From a bacterium (GTDB lineage: Bacteria; Cyanobacteriota; Vampirovibrionia; Gastranaerophilales; Gastranaerophilaceae), in NCBI GenBank assembly GCA_017559905.1, contig JAFYQF010000025.1, forward strand, positions 1 to 64,000: a DNA stretch of 64,000 nt. The letters are read 5' to 3'. The stretch's first letter is position 1. Each line of letters opens with the position of its first letter. Positions 16,334 through 27,719 of this stretch are shown here, piece by piece. The notes under the pieces are model-generated. The model was given only the letters and a program-made list of their open reading frames with translations. It did no database searches and was not told where the DNA came from. A program made the position numbers and the translations under genes.

Positions 16334-17470
16334 TTATAATCCTGTCTTTTCATCAAGCTTAAAATACTCAATCATTTCCATAATGGAACTTAATTCATTA
16401 AAAAATCTTTTCATATGTTTTGTTGTAGTAAGAGGTGTAAAAATATTTCCTATCTCGAATAAATTTCTACGAGTTGATAAAGCAAACATTATATCATTAT
16501 TATAAAAAGAACATTTTACATTTCTTGCCCCAAAAGCATTCTGCATATTGGTAAATCTATCTAAAAAAGCTGTTGTCAACAAATACCTTCCCTCAACTTC
16601 ATCTGATGAATAAGCCTTAAATCGCTTTGCAAAATTAACATCTTCAAGTTTTATTTCATTTAGAACTTCTTTTGATTTTGATTTCAATAAATAACAAACT
16701 AATAATAATAGAACAATCGCAGAAAAAATTGCTAAAAATATGAAAAAGGGAGATTTAAGAATAGAAACATTTGACATAAATAGCAACGGAAGAAAACCTT
16801 GTGCTATTAATAACAACGCGATTATAATAGAAAAATCTCGTCCTTTAATATTAAAATCGTTTTTAGTAGTAATTATCGTTTTATTTTTAATAGTTTTATT
16901 TGATTCAAAATTTATCAAAACACCATTGAAAACAGAATAATAAATTTTATGTTTTCCAGAACCTCTAATAGTATAAAGATTAGTTTCTGTAATTGTGTAA
17001 GGAACATCCTTATATACACCAATAAAAACATCTCTATCGTCACGATGAGTATAAACAGATAACAATTCACTTGCCGAAATTTGAGAATCACTTAATAACT
17101 GAACTCCTCCATGCATATTTTCACCACTAGCCCATTTAATTTTACCAAAGGCTTTCAATATAGAGGGCATGCATTTCTTTTTCAAATCATTACTAAAACC
17201 AGTTATTACAGAATATAAAAACCAACAAGCACTGACAAAACTTCCAATGGCAATAAAAGTAGTTAGTTCAGAATAAGCAGAATATATTGAATATTTAACA
17301 CACAAAGGAATTATCACACCAATAGCAATTAACACCAATATACATTTTAAAAGTTCTACCCAACGCTTACGCTCCATTGCGGACATTATTGACGCAATAT
17401 CACTATAATAAATTTTATGAAACTCAGAATGAATTTCTGAAAGATTTTTAATCTTTTTACGTCGAGCCAT
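16334..17470 (-). CDS. DUF3137-like membrane protein (paralogue)
   Basis: 378 aa. It has the same architecture as 2528..3628: an N-terminal soluble helix (SEIHSEFHKIYYSDI), two helices at about 40-60 and 70-90, a soluble middle, two helices at about 215-265, and a C-terminal domain. The C-terminal pattern LEDVNFAKRFKAYSSDEVEGRYLLTTAFLDR is cut here as: FKAYSSDEVEGRYLLT, then FYNNDIMFALS, then NLFEIG. This is closer to the DUF3137 consensus than the first copy. The ribosome-binding site GGAGATAGG is good. It lies downstream of rpoC2 beyond a terminator, so it is probably independent. Function unknown. Confidence 0.78.
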   Translation of the reverse strand: MARRKKIKNLSEIHSEFHKIYYSDIASIMSAMERKRWVELLKCILVLIAIGVIIPLCVKYSIYSAYSELTTFIAIGSFVSACWFLYSVITGFSNDLKKKCMPSILKAFGKIKWASGENMHGGVQLLSDSQISASELLSVYTHRDDRDVFIGVYKDVPYTITETNLYTIRGSGKHKIYYSVFNGVLINFESNKTIKNKTIITTKNDFNIKGRDFSIIIALLLIAQGFLPLLFMSNVSILKSPFFIFLAIFSAIVLLLLVCYLLKSKSKEVLNEIKLEDVNFAKRFKAYSSDEVEGRYLLTTAFLDRFTNMQNAFGARNVKCSFYNNDIMFALSTRRNLFEIGNIFTPLTTTKHMKRFFNELSSIMEMIEYFKLDEKTGL

Positions 17471-17528
17471 AATAACCTATCTCCAGAACGATTATACAAT
17501 ATAATGATTCAAATGTAAATTTACAAAT

Positions 17529-17561
17529 AAAAAGAGAGGCACAAATTGTACCTCTCTTTTA
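17529..17561 (-). terminator. Terminator of the rpoB-rpoC1-rpoC2 operon
   Basis: A 10-bp stem (AAAAGAGAGG/CCTCTCTTTT) with an 11-nt loop and a T-rich end lies 19 nt after the rpoC2 stop. The arms are A/T-flanked on both sides. Confidence 0.85.
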
Positions 17562-17579
17562 AATTTATTTGCACATTAA

Positions 17580-20500
17580 CTATTCATCAATGCCATCTTC
17601 TAATTGGAAATCAGGAGCGCCGAACATACCTTCAATTTCTTCCAAAATTGCAGAAGGTTTTCTTGCTTGATTTCTTTGAGCAACAGCACGTTTTCTAGCT
17701 TCACGTTCTTTTTCTTCATTAGCATTTGACAAGTGGTGGAAACCTGTACCTGCTGGAATTAAACGACCAATAATTACGTTTTCTTTCAAGCCACGTAACA
17801 AGTCTTTCTTACCGTCAACTGCTGCTTCAGTCAAGATTCTTGTTGTTTCTTGGAATGAAGCTGCTGAAATGAAGCTTTCAGTGTTCAAAGAAGCTTTTGT
17901 GATACCTAATAATAGGAATTCACAAGTTGCAGGTGCTTTGCCTTCAGCTTCAGCTTTTTGGTTTTCGCTTTCATAATGTTGAATTTCAACCAATTCGCCA
18001 GGCAATAATGTTGTATCACCTGCATCAACAATTTTAACTTTTTTGGTCATTTGACGAACGATAATTTCTACGTGTTTATCAGCGATTTCTACGCCTTGAG
18101 AACGGTATACACGTTGAACTTCGTCTACCAAGTATTGTTGAGCAGCTTCAGGTCCGCACAATCTAATAACGTCGTGTGGGTTTAATGGACCACTTGTTAA
18201 TGGCTGACCTTTTGTGATTTTTTGTTTATCGTGAACAATGATATTTGCATCAATTGCATATTTAATTTCAACTCTGCCGTTTTCATTTACAATATACAAT
18301 CTTGGCAAGTCTTCATCAGTTTCGATTTCAGCAACACCGTCAACTTCAGCCAATATAGCACAGTCTTTTGGTTTACGACCTTCAAGAAGTTCTTCAACCC
18401 TTGGAAGACCTTGAACGATGTCACCAGTTTTTTGTCTTTCGAATACCAATGTCGCAATAATATCACCACGAAGTACCAATGCTCCACTTTCAACTTGTAA
18501 CATTGTACCTGGGCTAATCAAGTAAGGACGGCCATTTCTGATTTTTATTTCGCCTTTGTTTACAGATACAATCTGACCTGATACAGGAGCTTTTTCACCG
18601 TTATCAGTTAATATTGAATCTACCTTAACAAAATCGCCTTTTTTAACAGAAGCTTTACCGCTTACTTTAACCACAGTTTCGTAGCTATCACAAACAATTA
18701 GTAATCTTCTTGCATCTTCACTATCACGCTTAATAGATGCTGCACCATCGTTAATTGCTAAAACTTGAGTTTTTGCAACTGGAGTTTTTGGATCAATTGT
18801 TTGACCATCTTTAACTAGCAATTCTGTTTGTAATGATGACATCAATTTTGAATTACCTTCAAACTCACGACGTACAATCAAGTTTTCAAGAACTACAATT
18901 CTCAAGCTACCGCTTTCATCAAGTTCTACCATACCTTTTAAGTGTGATAGGTAACCTTGCATTTGAAGTACTAAACTTGTTCTTGTAATTGTTGAACCGT
19001 CAAGATTTCTAACTCTAGCACCGTCTTTGTATTGCAATTGAGTTACGGGAACGATATCAATCAAATCATCAGTTGTGTTGAATTGAATTGATACAGTTTT
19101 TTGATCAATATCTAACACTTGAACTGGTCTGATAAGAATTTGTACAGGTTGATTAGCAATATTATCTTCATCTATAGATAAAGTTGTATCTAATTCTTCA
19201 TCCAAATCATCAATATCAATATCTTCAGTAGCTGAATCCATAATAGTAACGATTGATGTTTCTTTTGCTTTGATACCGTCAGCAATTACAGTACCTTTTT
19301 TAACAACTTCACCTTCATCTACTTTTAATTCAGAAATGCTTGATAATTGATGAACTTCACCAGGTCTTACTGTTATTTCGTGTATAATATCATTAAATTC
19401 TTTGAACTCAACAATACCATCAATGTGACAATATACGTCTTTAACAACTTCAGTACCTGCAGTAACAAAAGTACCATTATCAACCATTTTCAATGAACTG
19501 TCTTTTGAAATTTGGTGGATTTCTTCTGGAATAAATACTACTGAACCAGGTTTTGTAATGATTTGATTTTCATCAACTTCAACGTCAACATATCTGATTT
19601 CACCTGAAGAAGATACCGCACACTCATCATCAATAAGTTCTGCGATAATCATACCGTTTTCTACTGGAGTATCTACAGGAGCTTTAACGATATATTTTTC
19701 ACCAGTTTTATCTACTGTCCAAATTTGTTCTTTTTTAGTTTGTTCAAATGAAGCGTTTTCTGGCATCAATGAAGCAATTACGATAGTTAATTCTTTACCT
19801 TGAACAATCTTTTTAATTGTTTTGCCTTCGAATTTAACTTCTTCAATAACTAAATCTTCACCGAAACGAACTTCACCACCGTGTTCAGAAATAGTCAATG
19901 TTTCAGCAAGTTTTTCACCTTCTTTAACTGCTTGTTCGTCTTTTACAAGAACTTTTGAACCAGCTGGAAGGTTATAAACATCACCACCAAGAACCCAAAT
20001 TACGCCTTGTTTGTTTGTAGTTCTTGAAATGTTACCTTGTCTATCTTTCTTTTCATCAGCGATGAAATCTTCATATAATACTTCACCTGACAAATCAGAT
20101 GTAATATCTTTTGTTGCTTTTTCTGTCAAACGAGAACCATCTCCAGATGATGCTGGTTCATAGATTGCAAGTTTGAATCCTTTTTCAACTTTCATTCCAT
20201 TTTCAAAGAATACTGTTGAACCTGCAGGAATATGGTATTTTGTAGAACCTTTTGCACCTTTAATTTCAATATCAGCTTCGTAATTTGAAACTTGTACAAC
20301 ATCCCCGTGACGTGTTCTCAATTCTCTTGTTTTTACGCTTGAAACAACTTCACCAGCAGTTTTAGCTTCAATAGATTTCATTGCACCAGCACCTTTGAAT
20401 ACACCACCAGTGTGGAATGTTCTCATGGTTAACTGTGTACCAGGTTCACCGATTGATTGAGCTGCGATAATACCAATTGCTTCACCAATGTCAACAAGTT

Positions 20501-21437
20501 TTTGAGTTGTCATTGCCCAACCATAACATTTTTGGCAAATACCATACTCTAAACCACAAGTTAAACCTGAACGAACTTTCAATTCAGTTAGATTTAAGTG
20601 TGCAACTTTTTTAACATCATCACGATCCATTGTTGTTCCTGATTTTACAAGAACTGTACCGTCTGTATCTTTAATATCTTCAGCAATTGTTCTGCCTAAA
20701 AGTCTGTCTACCAATGGAACGATTACAGCATCGCCATTTGTAATAGGTTTCATGTTGATAGCTTTTGTTGTACCGCAATCTGTATCACGAATGATAACAT
20801 CTTGTGCAACGTCAACCAAACGTCTTGTCAAATAACCAGAGTCGGCTGTTTTCAACGCAGTATCTACCAAACCTTTACGAGCACCATATGAAGAAATGAT
20901 GTATTCAGTAACTGATAGACCTTCTTTAAAGTTTGATTTAATAGGCAAGTCGATGATTTGACCTTGTGCGTCTGCCATCAAACCACGCATACCTACCAAC
21001 TGTGATACCTGTGAAAGGTTACCTCTCGCTCCAGAGAACGCCATCATATACACTGGGTTTAATTTATCAAAGTTTTCAACTACTTGAGCTGTTAATTTTT
21101 CTGTTGTTTCTGACCAAGTGTCAATAACTTTTGTATATCTTTCTACTTCAGTGATTTCACCTTTTAGGTATCTTGCTGTTGATTTTTCGATTTCTTTTTC
21201 TGCTTCTTGAAGCAGTTCTTTTTTCACGTTAGGAACTTGCAAGTCTGCAATCGAAATTGTTGTACCAGATTTGGTTGCATACCTGTAGCCCAAGTTTTTA
21301 AGGCTGTTTGCAAGTTCTGCGGTTTTTGCACCGCCAAACTCTAGATAAATTTGAGATAACAAGTTATTTAAAGCTTTTTTATCCATTTTTTTGTTTATGA
21401 AATCTAGAGTTTTCTTTGAATTTGTGTATGTTTCCAT
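17580..21437 (-). CDS. rpoC2: RNA polymerase subunit beta'-prime (RpoC2, cyanobacterial type)
   Basis: The C-terminal half of beta', encoded separately as in Cyanobacteria and plastids. 1285 aa. Zinc ligands Cys221, Cys294, Cys301 and Cys304 are present ([21 protein letters not shown]). The bridge/trigger region [23 protein letters not shown] ends at residue 345. The family sequence resumes at [21 protein letters not shown] near 1005. The intervening 650 or so residues are beta-rich repeats (sandwich-barrel hybrid motif type) and correspond to the cyanobacterial SI3 insertion in the trigger loop. A separate ATG with AAGGAAA and a 68-nt gap after rpoC1 show that the split is genuine. Confidence 0.97.
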   Translation of the reverse strand: METYTNSKKTLDFINKKMDKKALNNLLSQIYLEFGGAKTAELANSLKNLGYRYATKSGTTISIADLQVPNVKKELLQEAEKEIEKSTARYLKGEITEVERYTKVIDTWSETTEKLTAQVVENFDKLNPVYMMAFSGARGNLSQVSQLVGMRGLMADAQGQIIDLPIKSNFKEGLSVTEYIISSYGARKGLVDTALKTADSGYLTRRLVDVAQDVIIRDTDCGTTKAINMKPITNGDAVIVPLVDRLLGRTIAEDIKDTDGTVLVKSGTTMDRDDVKKVAHLNLTELKVRSGLTCGLEYGICQKCYGWAMTTQKLVDIGEAIGIIAAQSIGEPGTQLTMRTFHTGGVFKGAGAMKSIEAKTAGEVVSSVKTRELRTRHGDVVQVSNYEADIEIKGAKGSTKYHIPAGSTVFFENGMKVEKGFKLAIYEPASSGDGSRLTEKATKDITSDLSGEVLYEDFIADEKKDRQGNISRTTNKQGVIWVLGGDVYNLPAGSKVLVKDEQAVKEGEKLAETLTISEHGGEVRFGEDLVIEEVKFEGKTIKKIVQGKELTIVIASLMPENASFEQTKKEQIWTVDKTGEKYIVKAPVDTPVENGMIIAELIDDECAVSSSGEIRYVDVEVDENQIITKPGSVVFIPEEIHQISKDSSLKMVDNGTFVTAGTEVVKDVYCHIDGIVEFKEFNDIIHEITVRPGEVHQLSSISELKVDEGEVVKKGTVIADGIKAKETSIVTIMDSATEDIDIDDLDEELDTTLSIDEDNIANQPVQILIRPVQVLDIDQKTVSIQFNTTDDLIDIVPVTQLQYKDGARVRNLDGSTITRTSLVLQMQGYLSHLKGMVELDESGSLRIVVLENLIVRREFEGNSKLMSSLQTELLVKDGQTIDPKTPVAKTQVLAINDGAASIKRDSEDARRLLIVCDSYETVVKVSGKASVKKGDFVKVDSILTDNGEKAPVSGQIVSVNKGEIKIRNGRPYLISPGTMLQVESGALVLRGDIIATLVFERQKTGDIVQGLPRVEELLEGRKPKDCAILAEVDGVAEIETDEDLPRLYIVNENGRVEIKYAIDANIIVHDKQKITKGQPLTSGPLNPHDVIRLCGPEAAQQYLVDEVQRVYRSQGVEIADKHVEIIVRQMTKKVKIVDAGDTTLLPGELVEIQHYESENQKAEAEGKAPATCEFLLLGITKASLNTESFISAASFQETTRILTEAAVDGKKDLLRGLKENVIIGRLIPAGTGFHHLSNANEEKEREARKRAVAQRNQARKPSAILEEIEGMFGAPDFQLEDGIDE

Positions 21438-21471
21438 TCTATATTTCCTTATTTTCGTAATTTTCTACGTA

Positions 21472-21505
21472 TCTACCGCTTTTGCGGTTTGAAGGATTTA
21501 ACCTT
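21472..21505 (-). other. Two small hairpins between rpoC1 and rpoC2
   Basis: The gap holds two stem-loops in a row: ACCGC-TTTT-GCGGT at about 21476-21489, and GAAGG-ATTTAA-CCTTC next to it. They lack the U-run of terminators. They could protect mRNA ends or be processing sites in the operon transcript. Confidence 0.45.
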
Positions 21506-23215
21506 CTAAGCCAAAGCTTTTCTTACAGCTTCGTTGAAGATAAGTCTACCAGCAGTAGTTTCCAATCTTTCGCCGTGTTCATCTCTTACAACGATTTTGT
21601 CGTGTAGTTCGATTACACCTACTTCAAGAGCAGAAATTGCATCTGCAAAGTTGTAGAAATATCCTTTTGGTTCTGCTGTTTCATCTTTGATGATTGTCAA
21701 GTAATACATACCAAGTACCATATCTTGAGTAGGTGTGATAATTGGTTTACCTGTTGCAGGAGCCAAGATGTTGTTTGTAGCCAACATCAACATACGAGCT
21801 TCAGTTTGAGCTTCGATAGAAAGTGGTACGTGAACAGCCATTTGGTCACCGTCGAAGTCAGCGTTGAATGCTGTACATACCAATGGGTGAAGTTGAATAG
21901 CTCTACCTTCAACCAATTTCGGTTCAAATGCCTGAATACCTAATCTGTGAAGAGTAGGGGCACGGTTCAATAGAACTGGGTGTCCATCAATTACTTCTTC
22001 CAAGATATCCCAAACGATTGCTTCTGAACGTTCGATTTTCTTTTTAGCTGATTTAATATTTTGAACATATCCACGTTCAATAAGTTTATTAACTACAAAT
22101 GGTTTGAACAATTCGATTGCCATTTCTTTTGGCAAACCGCATTGGTTCAAGCTTAATTGAGGACCAACAACGATTACTGAACGACCAGAGTAGTCAACAC
22201 GTTTACCCAACAAGTTTTGACGGAAACGACCTTGTTTACCTTCAATAATATTTGATAAAGATTTTAATGCTCTGTTGTTAGGACCAACTACAGTTCTACC
22301 ACGTCTACCATTGTCAATCAAAGCATCAACTGCTTCTTGTAACATACGTTTTTCGTTACGAACGATAATTTCAGGAGCACCCATTTCTAATAATCTTTGC
22401 AAACGGTTGTTTCTGTTGATTACGCGTCTATACAAATCGTTCAAATCAGATGTTGCAAAACGTCCACCATCCAACTGTACCATTGGTCTTAAGTCTGGCG
22501 GTGTTACAGGTAACACGTCCATAATCATCCAAGTTGGATCAGTTTCTGATGAAATTAAGCTATCTAATAATCTTAAACGTTTGATTAACTTACTTTTCTT
22601 TTGAACAGAATTTACAGTACCAGCAAGTTCTGTTCTGATTTCTTCAGCAAGTTCTTTTGTATTAATTTCTGATAATAATTCTTTAATAGCTTCTGCGCCG
22701 ATTCCAACTCTTAATGCAGAATCTTCGTTTTCAGCCATATAATCTTCATATTCTTCTTCGCCTAATAATTGAAGTTTTTTGAAGTTACTTTCACCTGGAT
22801 CAAGAACTACGTAGTTGTTGAAATAAATTACTTGTTCAAGATCTTTCAAAGTCATATCTAAAAGTAAACCTAAATATGAAGGAATACCTTTTAGGAACCA
22901 AATGTGTGAAACAGGAGCCGCTAGTTTAATATGACCCATTCTTTCACGACGAACTTTTGAATCTGTAACTTCTACGCCACAACGTTCACAGATGATACCT
23001 TTGTGACGAACTCTTTTATATTTACCGCAATAGCATTCCCAATCTTTTGAAGGTCCAAAGATTCTTTCGCAGAATAGACCGTCACGTTCTGGTTTCAAAG
23101 TACGGTAGTTGATTGTTTCAGGCTTGGTTACTTCACCGTGTGACCATTGTAAAATTCTGTCTGGTGAGGCGATACCAATCCTTATATAGTCAAAATAATC
23201 TATACTTGTTGACAT
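21506..23215 (-). CDS. rpoC1: RNA polymerase subunit gamma (RpoC1, cyanobacterial type)
   Basis: The N-terminal half of beta', 569 aa, slightly shorter than the roughly 620 aa usual in Cyanobacteria. The zinc-binding motif [20 protein letters not shown] lies near residues 60-80. The active-site loop [14 protein letters not shown] carries the three aspartates that hold the catalytic magnesium. The protein ends at [17 protein letters not shown], the normal split position. AGGAG precedes ATG. It is the second gene of rpoB-rpoC1-rpoC2. Confidence 0.97.
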   Translation of the reverse strand: MSTSIDYFDYIRIGIASPDRILQWSHGEVTKPETINYRTLKPERDGLFCERIFGPSKDWECYCGKYKRVRHKGIICERCGVEVTDSKVRRERMGHIKLAAPVSHIWFLKGIPSYLGLLLDMTLKDLEQVIYFNNYVVLDPGESNFKKLQLLGEEEYEDYMAENEDSALRVGIGAEAIKELLSEINTKELAEEIRTELAGTVNSVQKKSKLIKRLRLLDSLISSETDPTWMIMDVLPVTPPDLRPMVQLDGGRFATSDLNDLYRRVINRNNRLQRLLEMGAPEIIVRNEKRMLQEAVDALIDNGRRGRTVVGPNNRALKSLSNIIEGKQGRFRQNLLGKRVDYSGRSVIVVGPQLSLNQCGLPKEMAIELFKPFVVNKLIERGYVQNIKSAKKKIERSEAIVWDILEEVIDGHPVLLNRAPTLHRLGIQAFEPKLVEGRAIQLHPLVCTAFNADFDGDQMAVHVPLSIEAQTEARMLMLATNNILAPATGKPIITPTQDMVLGMYYLTIIKDETAEPKGYFYNFADAISALEVGVIELHDKIVVRDEHGERLETTAGRLIFNEAVRKALA

Positions 23216-23253
23216 TTATATCTCCTTTTAATTTTGATTAATCGTAGATTTAG

Positions 23254-23272
23254 TCCCTCCCTCTAGGGGAGG
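23254..23272 (-). other. GC-rich hairpin between rpoB and rpoC1
   Basis: The inverted repeat CCCTCCC-TCTAG-GGGAGGG is unusually GC-rich for this genome and lacks a following T-run. It resembles the GC-rich box next to the dispersed repeat at 10861-10885 (cccctcgcccctttgagaggg). It may be a mobile palindromic unit or an mRNA processing hairpin. Confidence 0.5.
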
Positions 23273-23283
23273 GTTCTAAAATC

Positions 23284-26200
23284 TTATAAGTCTCCAAATG
23301 TGGTTGGTGTTTCAAAGAAATTGATGTTTAGAAGTTCTGAATCAATATCTGATAGTGTTCTTTTTGGAGCTGATTTTCTCAAATCATCCATATCAGTCAT
23401 CAAGTCAACTTCTGCACCATCTTTCTTCGCAACTGCAATATCCAAACCGATTGATTGTAATTCACGAACCAATACTTTGAATGATTCAGGAATACCAGGT
23501 CTTGGAATATTGTCGCCTTTTACGATTGCTTCATAAGCTCTGTTACGTCCGTTAACATCGTCTGATTTGATTGTTAACATTTCTTGAAGAGTATATGCTG
23601 CACCGTATGCTTCCAATGCCCAAACTTCCATCTCACCGAATCTTTGACCACCGAATTGAGCTTTACCACCCAATGGTTGTTGAGTTACTAATGAGTAAGG
23701 ACCAGTTGAACGAGCGTGGATTTTGTCATCAACCAAGTGAACAAGTTTAAGTATGTATGATAGACCAACAGCTACTGGTTCATCGAATGGAACACCTGTA
23801 CGTCCGTCAATCAATCTTACTTTACCGTCTTCTGTTACCCAATCGCAACCTGATTCTTTAATACCTTTTAAAAGTTCTTGTTTTGTTGCGATTTCAGATT
23901 GGTTATCTCCGTGCATTTCGTCAAATGAAGGAGCTTCGTAGTGGTTTCCTGTCAAGTATGCTGCCAAACCTAACAATAATTCGTATGTTTGACCAACGTT
24001 CATACGAGAAGGTACACCTAGTGGGTTCAATACGATATCCACAGGAGTTCCATCTGGCATGAATGGCATATCTTCTTTTGGAAGAATTCTTGATACGATA
24101 CCTTTGTTACCGTGACGTCCTGAAAGTTTATCACCTACAGACACTTTACGTTTTTGCGCAATGTAAACTCTGATTACTGTATTTGCTCCTGGTGGCAATT
24201 CATCGCCTTTTTCTCTGTCAAATACTTTTACGTCAAGTACTCTACCGCCTTCTCCGTGAGGTACACGAAGTGAGTTATCTTTTACATCTCTTGCTTTTTC
24301 AGCAAAGATTGCTCTTAATAATTTTTCTTCTGGTGGATGTTCAGATTCACCTTTTGGTGTAACTTTACCTACCAAAATGTCATCTGCATAAACTCTAGCA
24401 CCGATACGAACAATACCACGTTCATCCAAGTGTCTCAATGAATCTTCTGAAACGTTTGGAATTTCACGAGTAATTTCTTCTGGTCCTAGTTTTGTTTGAC
24501 GAGCATCTATTTCTAATTTTTCAATGTGAACAGATGTGAATACATCATCGTGTACACAACGTTCTGATAGCAAAATAGCATCCTCGTAGTTGTAACCTTC
24601 CCAAGGCATATACGCTACTAAAACGTTTTTACCTAATGAAAGTTCACCACAATCTGTAGAAGCACCATCTGCGATTACATCGCCTGCTTTAACCTTTTCA
24701 CCTTCTTTTACGATAGGTTTTTGGTTAATACAAGTATCTTGGTTACTTCTTAAATATTTCATTAATTGATATAGGTGAGGATTTCCTTCTTTATCACGAA
24801 TGATAATTTCTTCACCAACTACACGTTCTACAACACCATCAACTTCTGATACAACAACCATACCAGAGTCTTTTGCTGCACGAGCTTCCAAACCTGTACC
24901 TACAACCGGTCTCATTGTTATCAATAGAGGAACCGCTTGACGTTGCATGTTTGAACCCATCAATGCACGGTTTGCGTCATCGTGCTCAATGAATGGAATC
25001 AATGATGTCGCTACTGAAATCACCTGAATTGGTGATACACCCATATAGTCAACTTTGTTTGATTCACCCATTGTAAATTCAGATTTATAACGAACTGGTA
25101 CATAATCATCTTTAAATGTACGGTCTTCATTTAATTGAACGTCTGCAGGTGCAATACGTAAGTTTTCATCTTCGTCTGCTGTTAAGTAATGAACTTCATC
25201 TGTTACAACACCATCTTTAACTACAAAGAATGGAGTTTCAACAAAACCATAATCATTAACTTTAGCGTGAGTTGCCAATGAACCAATCAAACCTGCGTTT
25301 GGACCTTCAGGTGTTTCGATAGGACATATACGACCATAGTGTGATGGGTGAATGTCACGAACCGCAAAACCTGCACGTTCTCTCATCAAACCACCAGGTC
25401 CAAGAGCTGAAATACGTCTTTTGTGAGTTAATTCAGCAAGTGGGTTAGTTTGGTCCATGAACTGTGACAATTGAGAACTTCCGAAGAATTCTTTAATTGC
25501 TGCGTTCAATGGTTTTACGTTTAACAAGTTCAATGGAGTAAGAGTTTCTGAATCTTGCAAAGTCATTCTTTCTTTAACGATTCTTTCAATTCTTGAAAGA
25601 CCAACTCTGAATTGGTTTTGTAACAACTCACCAACTGAACGGATTCTTCTGTTACCCAAGTGGTCAATATCATCAACTGAACCTTCGTCATAAGTTAAGT
25701 TAATCAAATATTCAATTGATGCTACGATATCTTGAACAGTCAAAGTTCTTTGGTTTTTAGGAATGTTCAAGTTAAGTTTTTTATTTAATTTATAACGACC
25801 TACACGACCGATGTCATATTTCTTTTCATCAAAGAAACGAGCTTCCAAAATTTGTCTTCCACCTTGTGGAGATGCAGGATCGCCTGGACGAAGTTTTTTG
25901 TAAACTTCAATCAATGCATCGTCTGTAGTTTCTGCTGTGTCTTTGTCTAATGTTTTCTTTAAGAAATCAAAGTGAGTGAATAATGATTCCATTTCACCAA
26001 CTGTGATACCCATAGCTTTCAACAATGTTGTAGCTAAAATTTTTCTGTTTTTGTCGATTTTAACGTAAATCAAGTCGTTAGAATCTGTTTCAATTTTCAA
26101 CCACGCACCACGGTTTGGAATCATAGTTGCATTGTATAAACGTTTACCTGCTGGTGAAATTTCACGTTTGAAGTAAACACCTGGTGAACGAACGATTTGA

Positions 26201-26601
26201 GAAACGATAACACGTTCTGCACCGTTAACAATGAAAGTACCTTTGTCTGTCATTGTTGGAATATCACCAATATAAACTTCTTGTTCTTTAATTTCACCGC
26301 TGTCACGGTTTACTAATCTAATCATTGCACGCAATTGTTTTGCATAAGTTGCGTCATGAATTCTAGCTTCCTCTACTGAATATTTTGCGTTGTCGAATGT
26401 ATAATTCGGCAAGAAGTGTAATTCTAATCTGCCAGTGTAGTCTTTAATAGGAGAAAATGAAAGTAATTCTTCTTTCAAACCTTCTTTCAAAAACCATTCA
26501 AACGATTTTTTTTGCACTTCAATAAGATCCGGTAAATCGTCCAAACGAGTATGTGGAATACCCATTGGCGTTACTCTTTCTGCATATTTTGTCTTAGACA
26601 T
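23284..26601 (-). CDS. rpoB: RNA polymerase subunit beta
   Basis: The 1105-aa beta subunit, which forms the other half of the active-site cleft. The family order is intact: the N-terminal lobe, the rifampicin-region sequence [21 protein letters not shown], then [18 protein letters not shown] and [23 protein letters not shown]. In the rifampicin region the Gln, Asp, His and Arg contacts look wild type. The ATG at 26601 sits 5 nt after GAGGTG; a TTG one codon earlier is ignored. It is the first gene of the operon. The rplJ-rplL genes that often precede rpoB are not here. Confidence 0.98.
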   Translation of the reverse strand: MSKTKYAERVTPMGIPHTRLDDLPDLIEVQKKSFEWFLKEGLKEELLSFSPIKDYTGRLELHFLPNYTFDNAKYSVEEARIHDATYAKQLRAMIRLVNRDSGEIKEQEVYIGDIPTMTDKGTFIVNGAERVIVSQIVRSPGVYFKREISPAGKRLYNATMIPNRGAWLKIETDSNDLIYVKIDKNRKILATTLLKAMGITVGEMESLFTHFDFLKKTLDKDTAETTDDALIEVYKKLRPGDPASPQGGRQILEARFFDEKKYDIGRVGRYKLNKKLNLNIPKNQRTLTVQDIVASIEYLINLTYDEGSVDDIDHLGNRRIRSVGELLQNQFRVGLSRIERIVKERMTLQDSETLTPLNLLNVKPLNAAIKEFFGSSQLSQFMDQTNPLAELTHKRRISALGPGGLMRERAGFAVRDIHPSHYGRICPIETPEGPNAGLIGSLATHAKVNDYGFVETPFFVVKDGVVTDEVHYLTADEDENLRIAPADVQLNEDRTFKDDYVPVRYKSEFTMGESNKVDYMGVSPIQVISVATSLIPFIEHDDANRALMGSNMQRQAVPLLITMRPVVGTGLEARAAKDSGMVVVSEVDGVVERVVGEEIIIRDKEGNPHLYQLMKYLRSNQDTCINQKPIVKEGEKVKAGDVIADGASTDCGELSLGKNVLVAYMPWEGYNYEDAILLSERCVHDDVFTSVHIEKLEIDARQTKLGPEEITREIPNVSEDSLRHLDERGIVRIGARVYADDILVGKVTPKGESEHPPEEKLLRAIFAEKARDVKDNSLRVPHGEGGRVLDVKVFDREKGDELPPGANTVIRVYIAQKRKVSVGDKLSGRHGNKGIVSRILPKEDMPFMPDGTPVDIVLNPLGVPSRMNVGQTYELLLGLAAYLTGNHYEAPSFDEMHGDNQSEIATKQELLKGIKESGCDWVTEDGKVRLIDGRTGVPFDEPVAVGLSYILKLVHLVDDKIHARSTGPYSLVTQQPLGGKAQFGGQRFGEMEVWALEAYGAAYTLQEMLTIKSDDVNGRNRAYEAIVKGDNIPRPGIPESFKVLVRELQSIGLDIAVAKKDGAEVDLMTDMDDLRKSAPKRTLSDIDSELLNINFFETPTTFGDL

Positions 26602-26997
26602 CAATTCACCTCATTAATAATGGTGTACGTACTACTTAAAAAATATTTTTCTAACTTAAGGCTGTAAACCTTTTACCTGTCTACTTTTAAGACGGATAAA
26701 CTTTTATATAACTTTCGGGCTATTCTATTTTTGGGCATAGTTCACCCGACTTTAATTTTTACATGTTACTTAATCGTAATACATCAATATTTTTAGTCAA
26801 GAAAAACTGCATGCTTGTTATTTTCCATGTTAATTTTTTGTAACATTTGTCAAAAACGACCAATTCAACAAGGTTGAAACTATCACTATAATTGCCTTTG
26901 AGTGTCAATACCGATTAAGGATATACTATATTCTAAAAAAGGTCAAAAGTTGCTTATATCAAAACTTTCTGATATATTTCATTTAGGGGGAATTTTT
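26602..26997. other. Divergent regulatory region and long rpoB leader
   Basis: About 400 nt with no large gene. Leftward it holds the rpoB promoter (26773-26800) and a leader of roughly 165 nt. The leader contains a possible 21-codon upstream ORF (26673-26738, minus: MPKNRIARKLYKSLSVLKVD, then Arg and stop) preceded by GGGTGA. Rightward it holds a candidate promoter (TTCAAC at 26864-26869, TATAAT at 26887-26892, 17-bp spacing) for the secreted protein starting at 26998, followed by an aggggg ribosome-binding site. The upstream ORF is only a possibility. Confidence 0.5.
26773..26800 (-). promoter_or_regulatory. Promoter of rpoB-rpoC1-rpoC2
   Basis: On the minus strand TTGACT (26795-26800) and TACGAT (26773-26778) are separated by 16 bp. 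This would give a leader of about 165 nt before rpoB. Confidence 0.6.
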
Positions 26998-27714
26998 ATG
27001 AAAAAGATGTTATTGACAATGTTAATCATAGGGTGTTGCACAATTTCGAACACATCTTTTGCAGACGAAATCATTACAGAAACTGCAACTCCAATTGAAG
27101 CAACTGAAGTTAAACTTAATACAACAGAAACTGGAATAAATACAGAGCCAAATCAGATTATCGAAGGTACCAAAACTATTACTTTGACAGGCGAAGCGAC
27201 ATTTGATTGGTTAGATATTTCTCAAATTGAACGTGACACTATCATCGAAAATTACAAGAACATCATTTTCGGTGAAAATGAAGTTTATAAATATAAAAAG
27301 AAAGAATTTAGAGCTCAATACAAAGAGTTTTTAAAAGATGAAAAAAACAGAACCCATTACATTGAAGCTTCAAACGGAATTACAGAAACTAAAAACTACA
27401 GACTTTGTGGATTTTTTAGTGGAAACATTTTGGTCAGCTACGCAATCCAATACAAAGACAATCCTAGAACAGCCTATTATTACGACGCTTTTGGAAGATT
27501 AAGATACGTTGACGTTATATCTGACAATTATCCAAACTTTCCTTACTGGTCTAAACAATACAAAGCAAATGGCAAAATGATTAGTGCAATTTATTTTACA
27601 TCTCACGATATGCAATATATGTACAAACCTGATGGAGATTTCCAAGGAGTTTGGTTCAAAGATAAGCGTTACACTAGAGATGCAAAACAAGATATGACCA
27701 GAACAAATTGGTAA
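26998..27714 (+). CDS. Secreted protein, tandem paralogue 1
   Basis: 238 aa from the ATG at 26998, which has an aggggg site 7 nt upstream; a reading starting 32 codons earlier would bury the signal peptide. A Sec signal peptide (MKKMLLTMLIIGCCTISNTSFA) ends near residue 22. A Thr/Glu-rich stretch follows (about 24-60), then a globular domain. The C-terminal half (DNPRTAYYYDAFGRLRYVDV, then YKANGKMISAIYF and DGDFQGVWF) matches the next gene. The repeated 'Y-D-x-F-G-x-L' and 'DGD-QGV' elements resemble beta-hairpin or RHS/YD-like strands, but I do not recognise a family. Function unknown; extracytoplasmic. Confidence 0.8.
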   Translation: MKKMLLTMLIIGCCTISNTSFADEIITETATPIEATEVKLNTTETGINTEPNQIIEGTKTITLTGEATFDWLDISQIERDTIIENYKNIIFGENEVYKYKKKEFRAQYKEFLKDEKNRTHYIEASNGITETKNYRLCGFFSGNILVSYAIQYKDNPRTAYYYDAFGRLRYVDVISDNYPNFPYWSKQYKANGKMISAIYFTSHDMQYMYKPDGDFQGVWFKDKRYTRDAKQDMTRTNW

Positions 27715-27719
27715 AATTT

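Noticed and set aside
21438-21505. rpoC broken by a frameshift
   Set aside because: Each half has its own ribosome-binding site and start, the gap is 68 nt with hairpins, and the split point and SI3 insertion match the normal cyanobacterial arrangement.
26902-26997. N-terminal extension of the secreted protein at 26998
   Set aside because: It would place 32 residues before a clear signal peptide, and aggggg sits just before the ATG at 26998.
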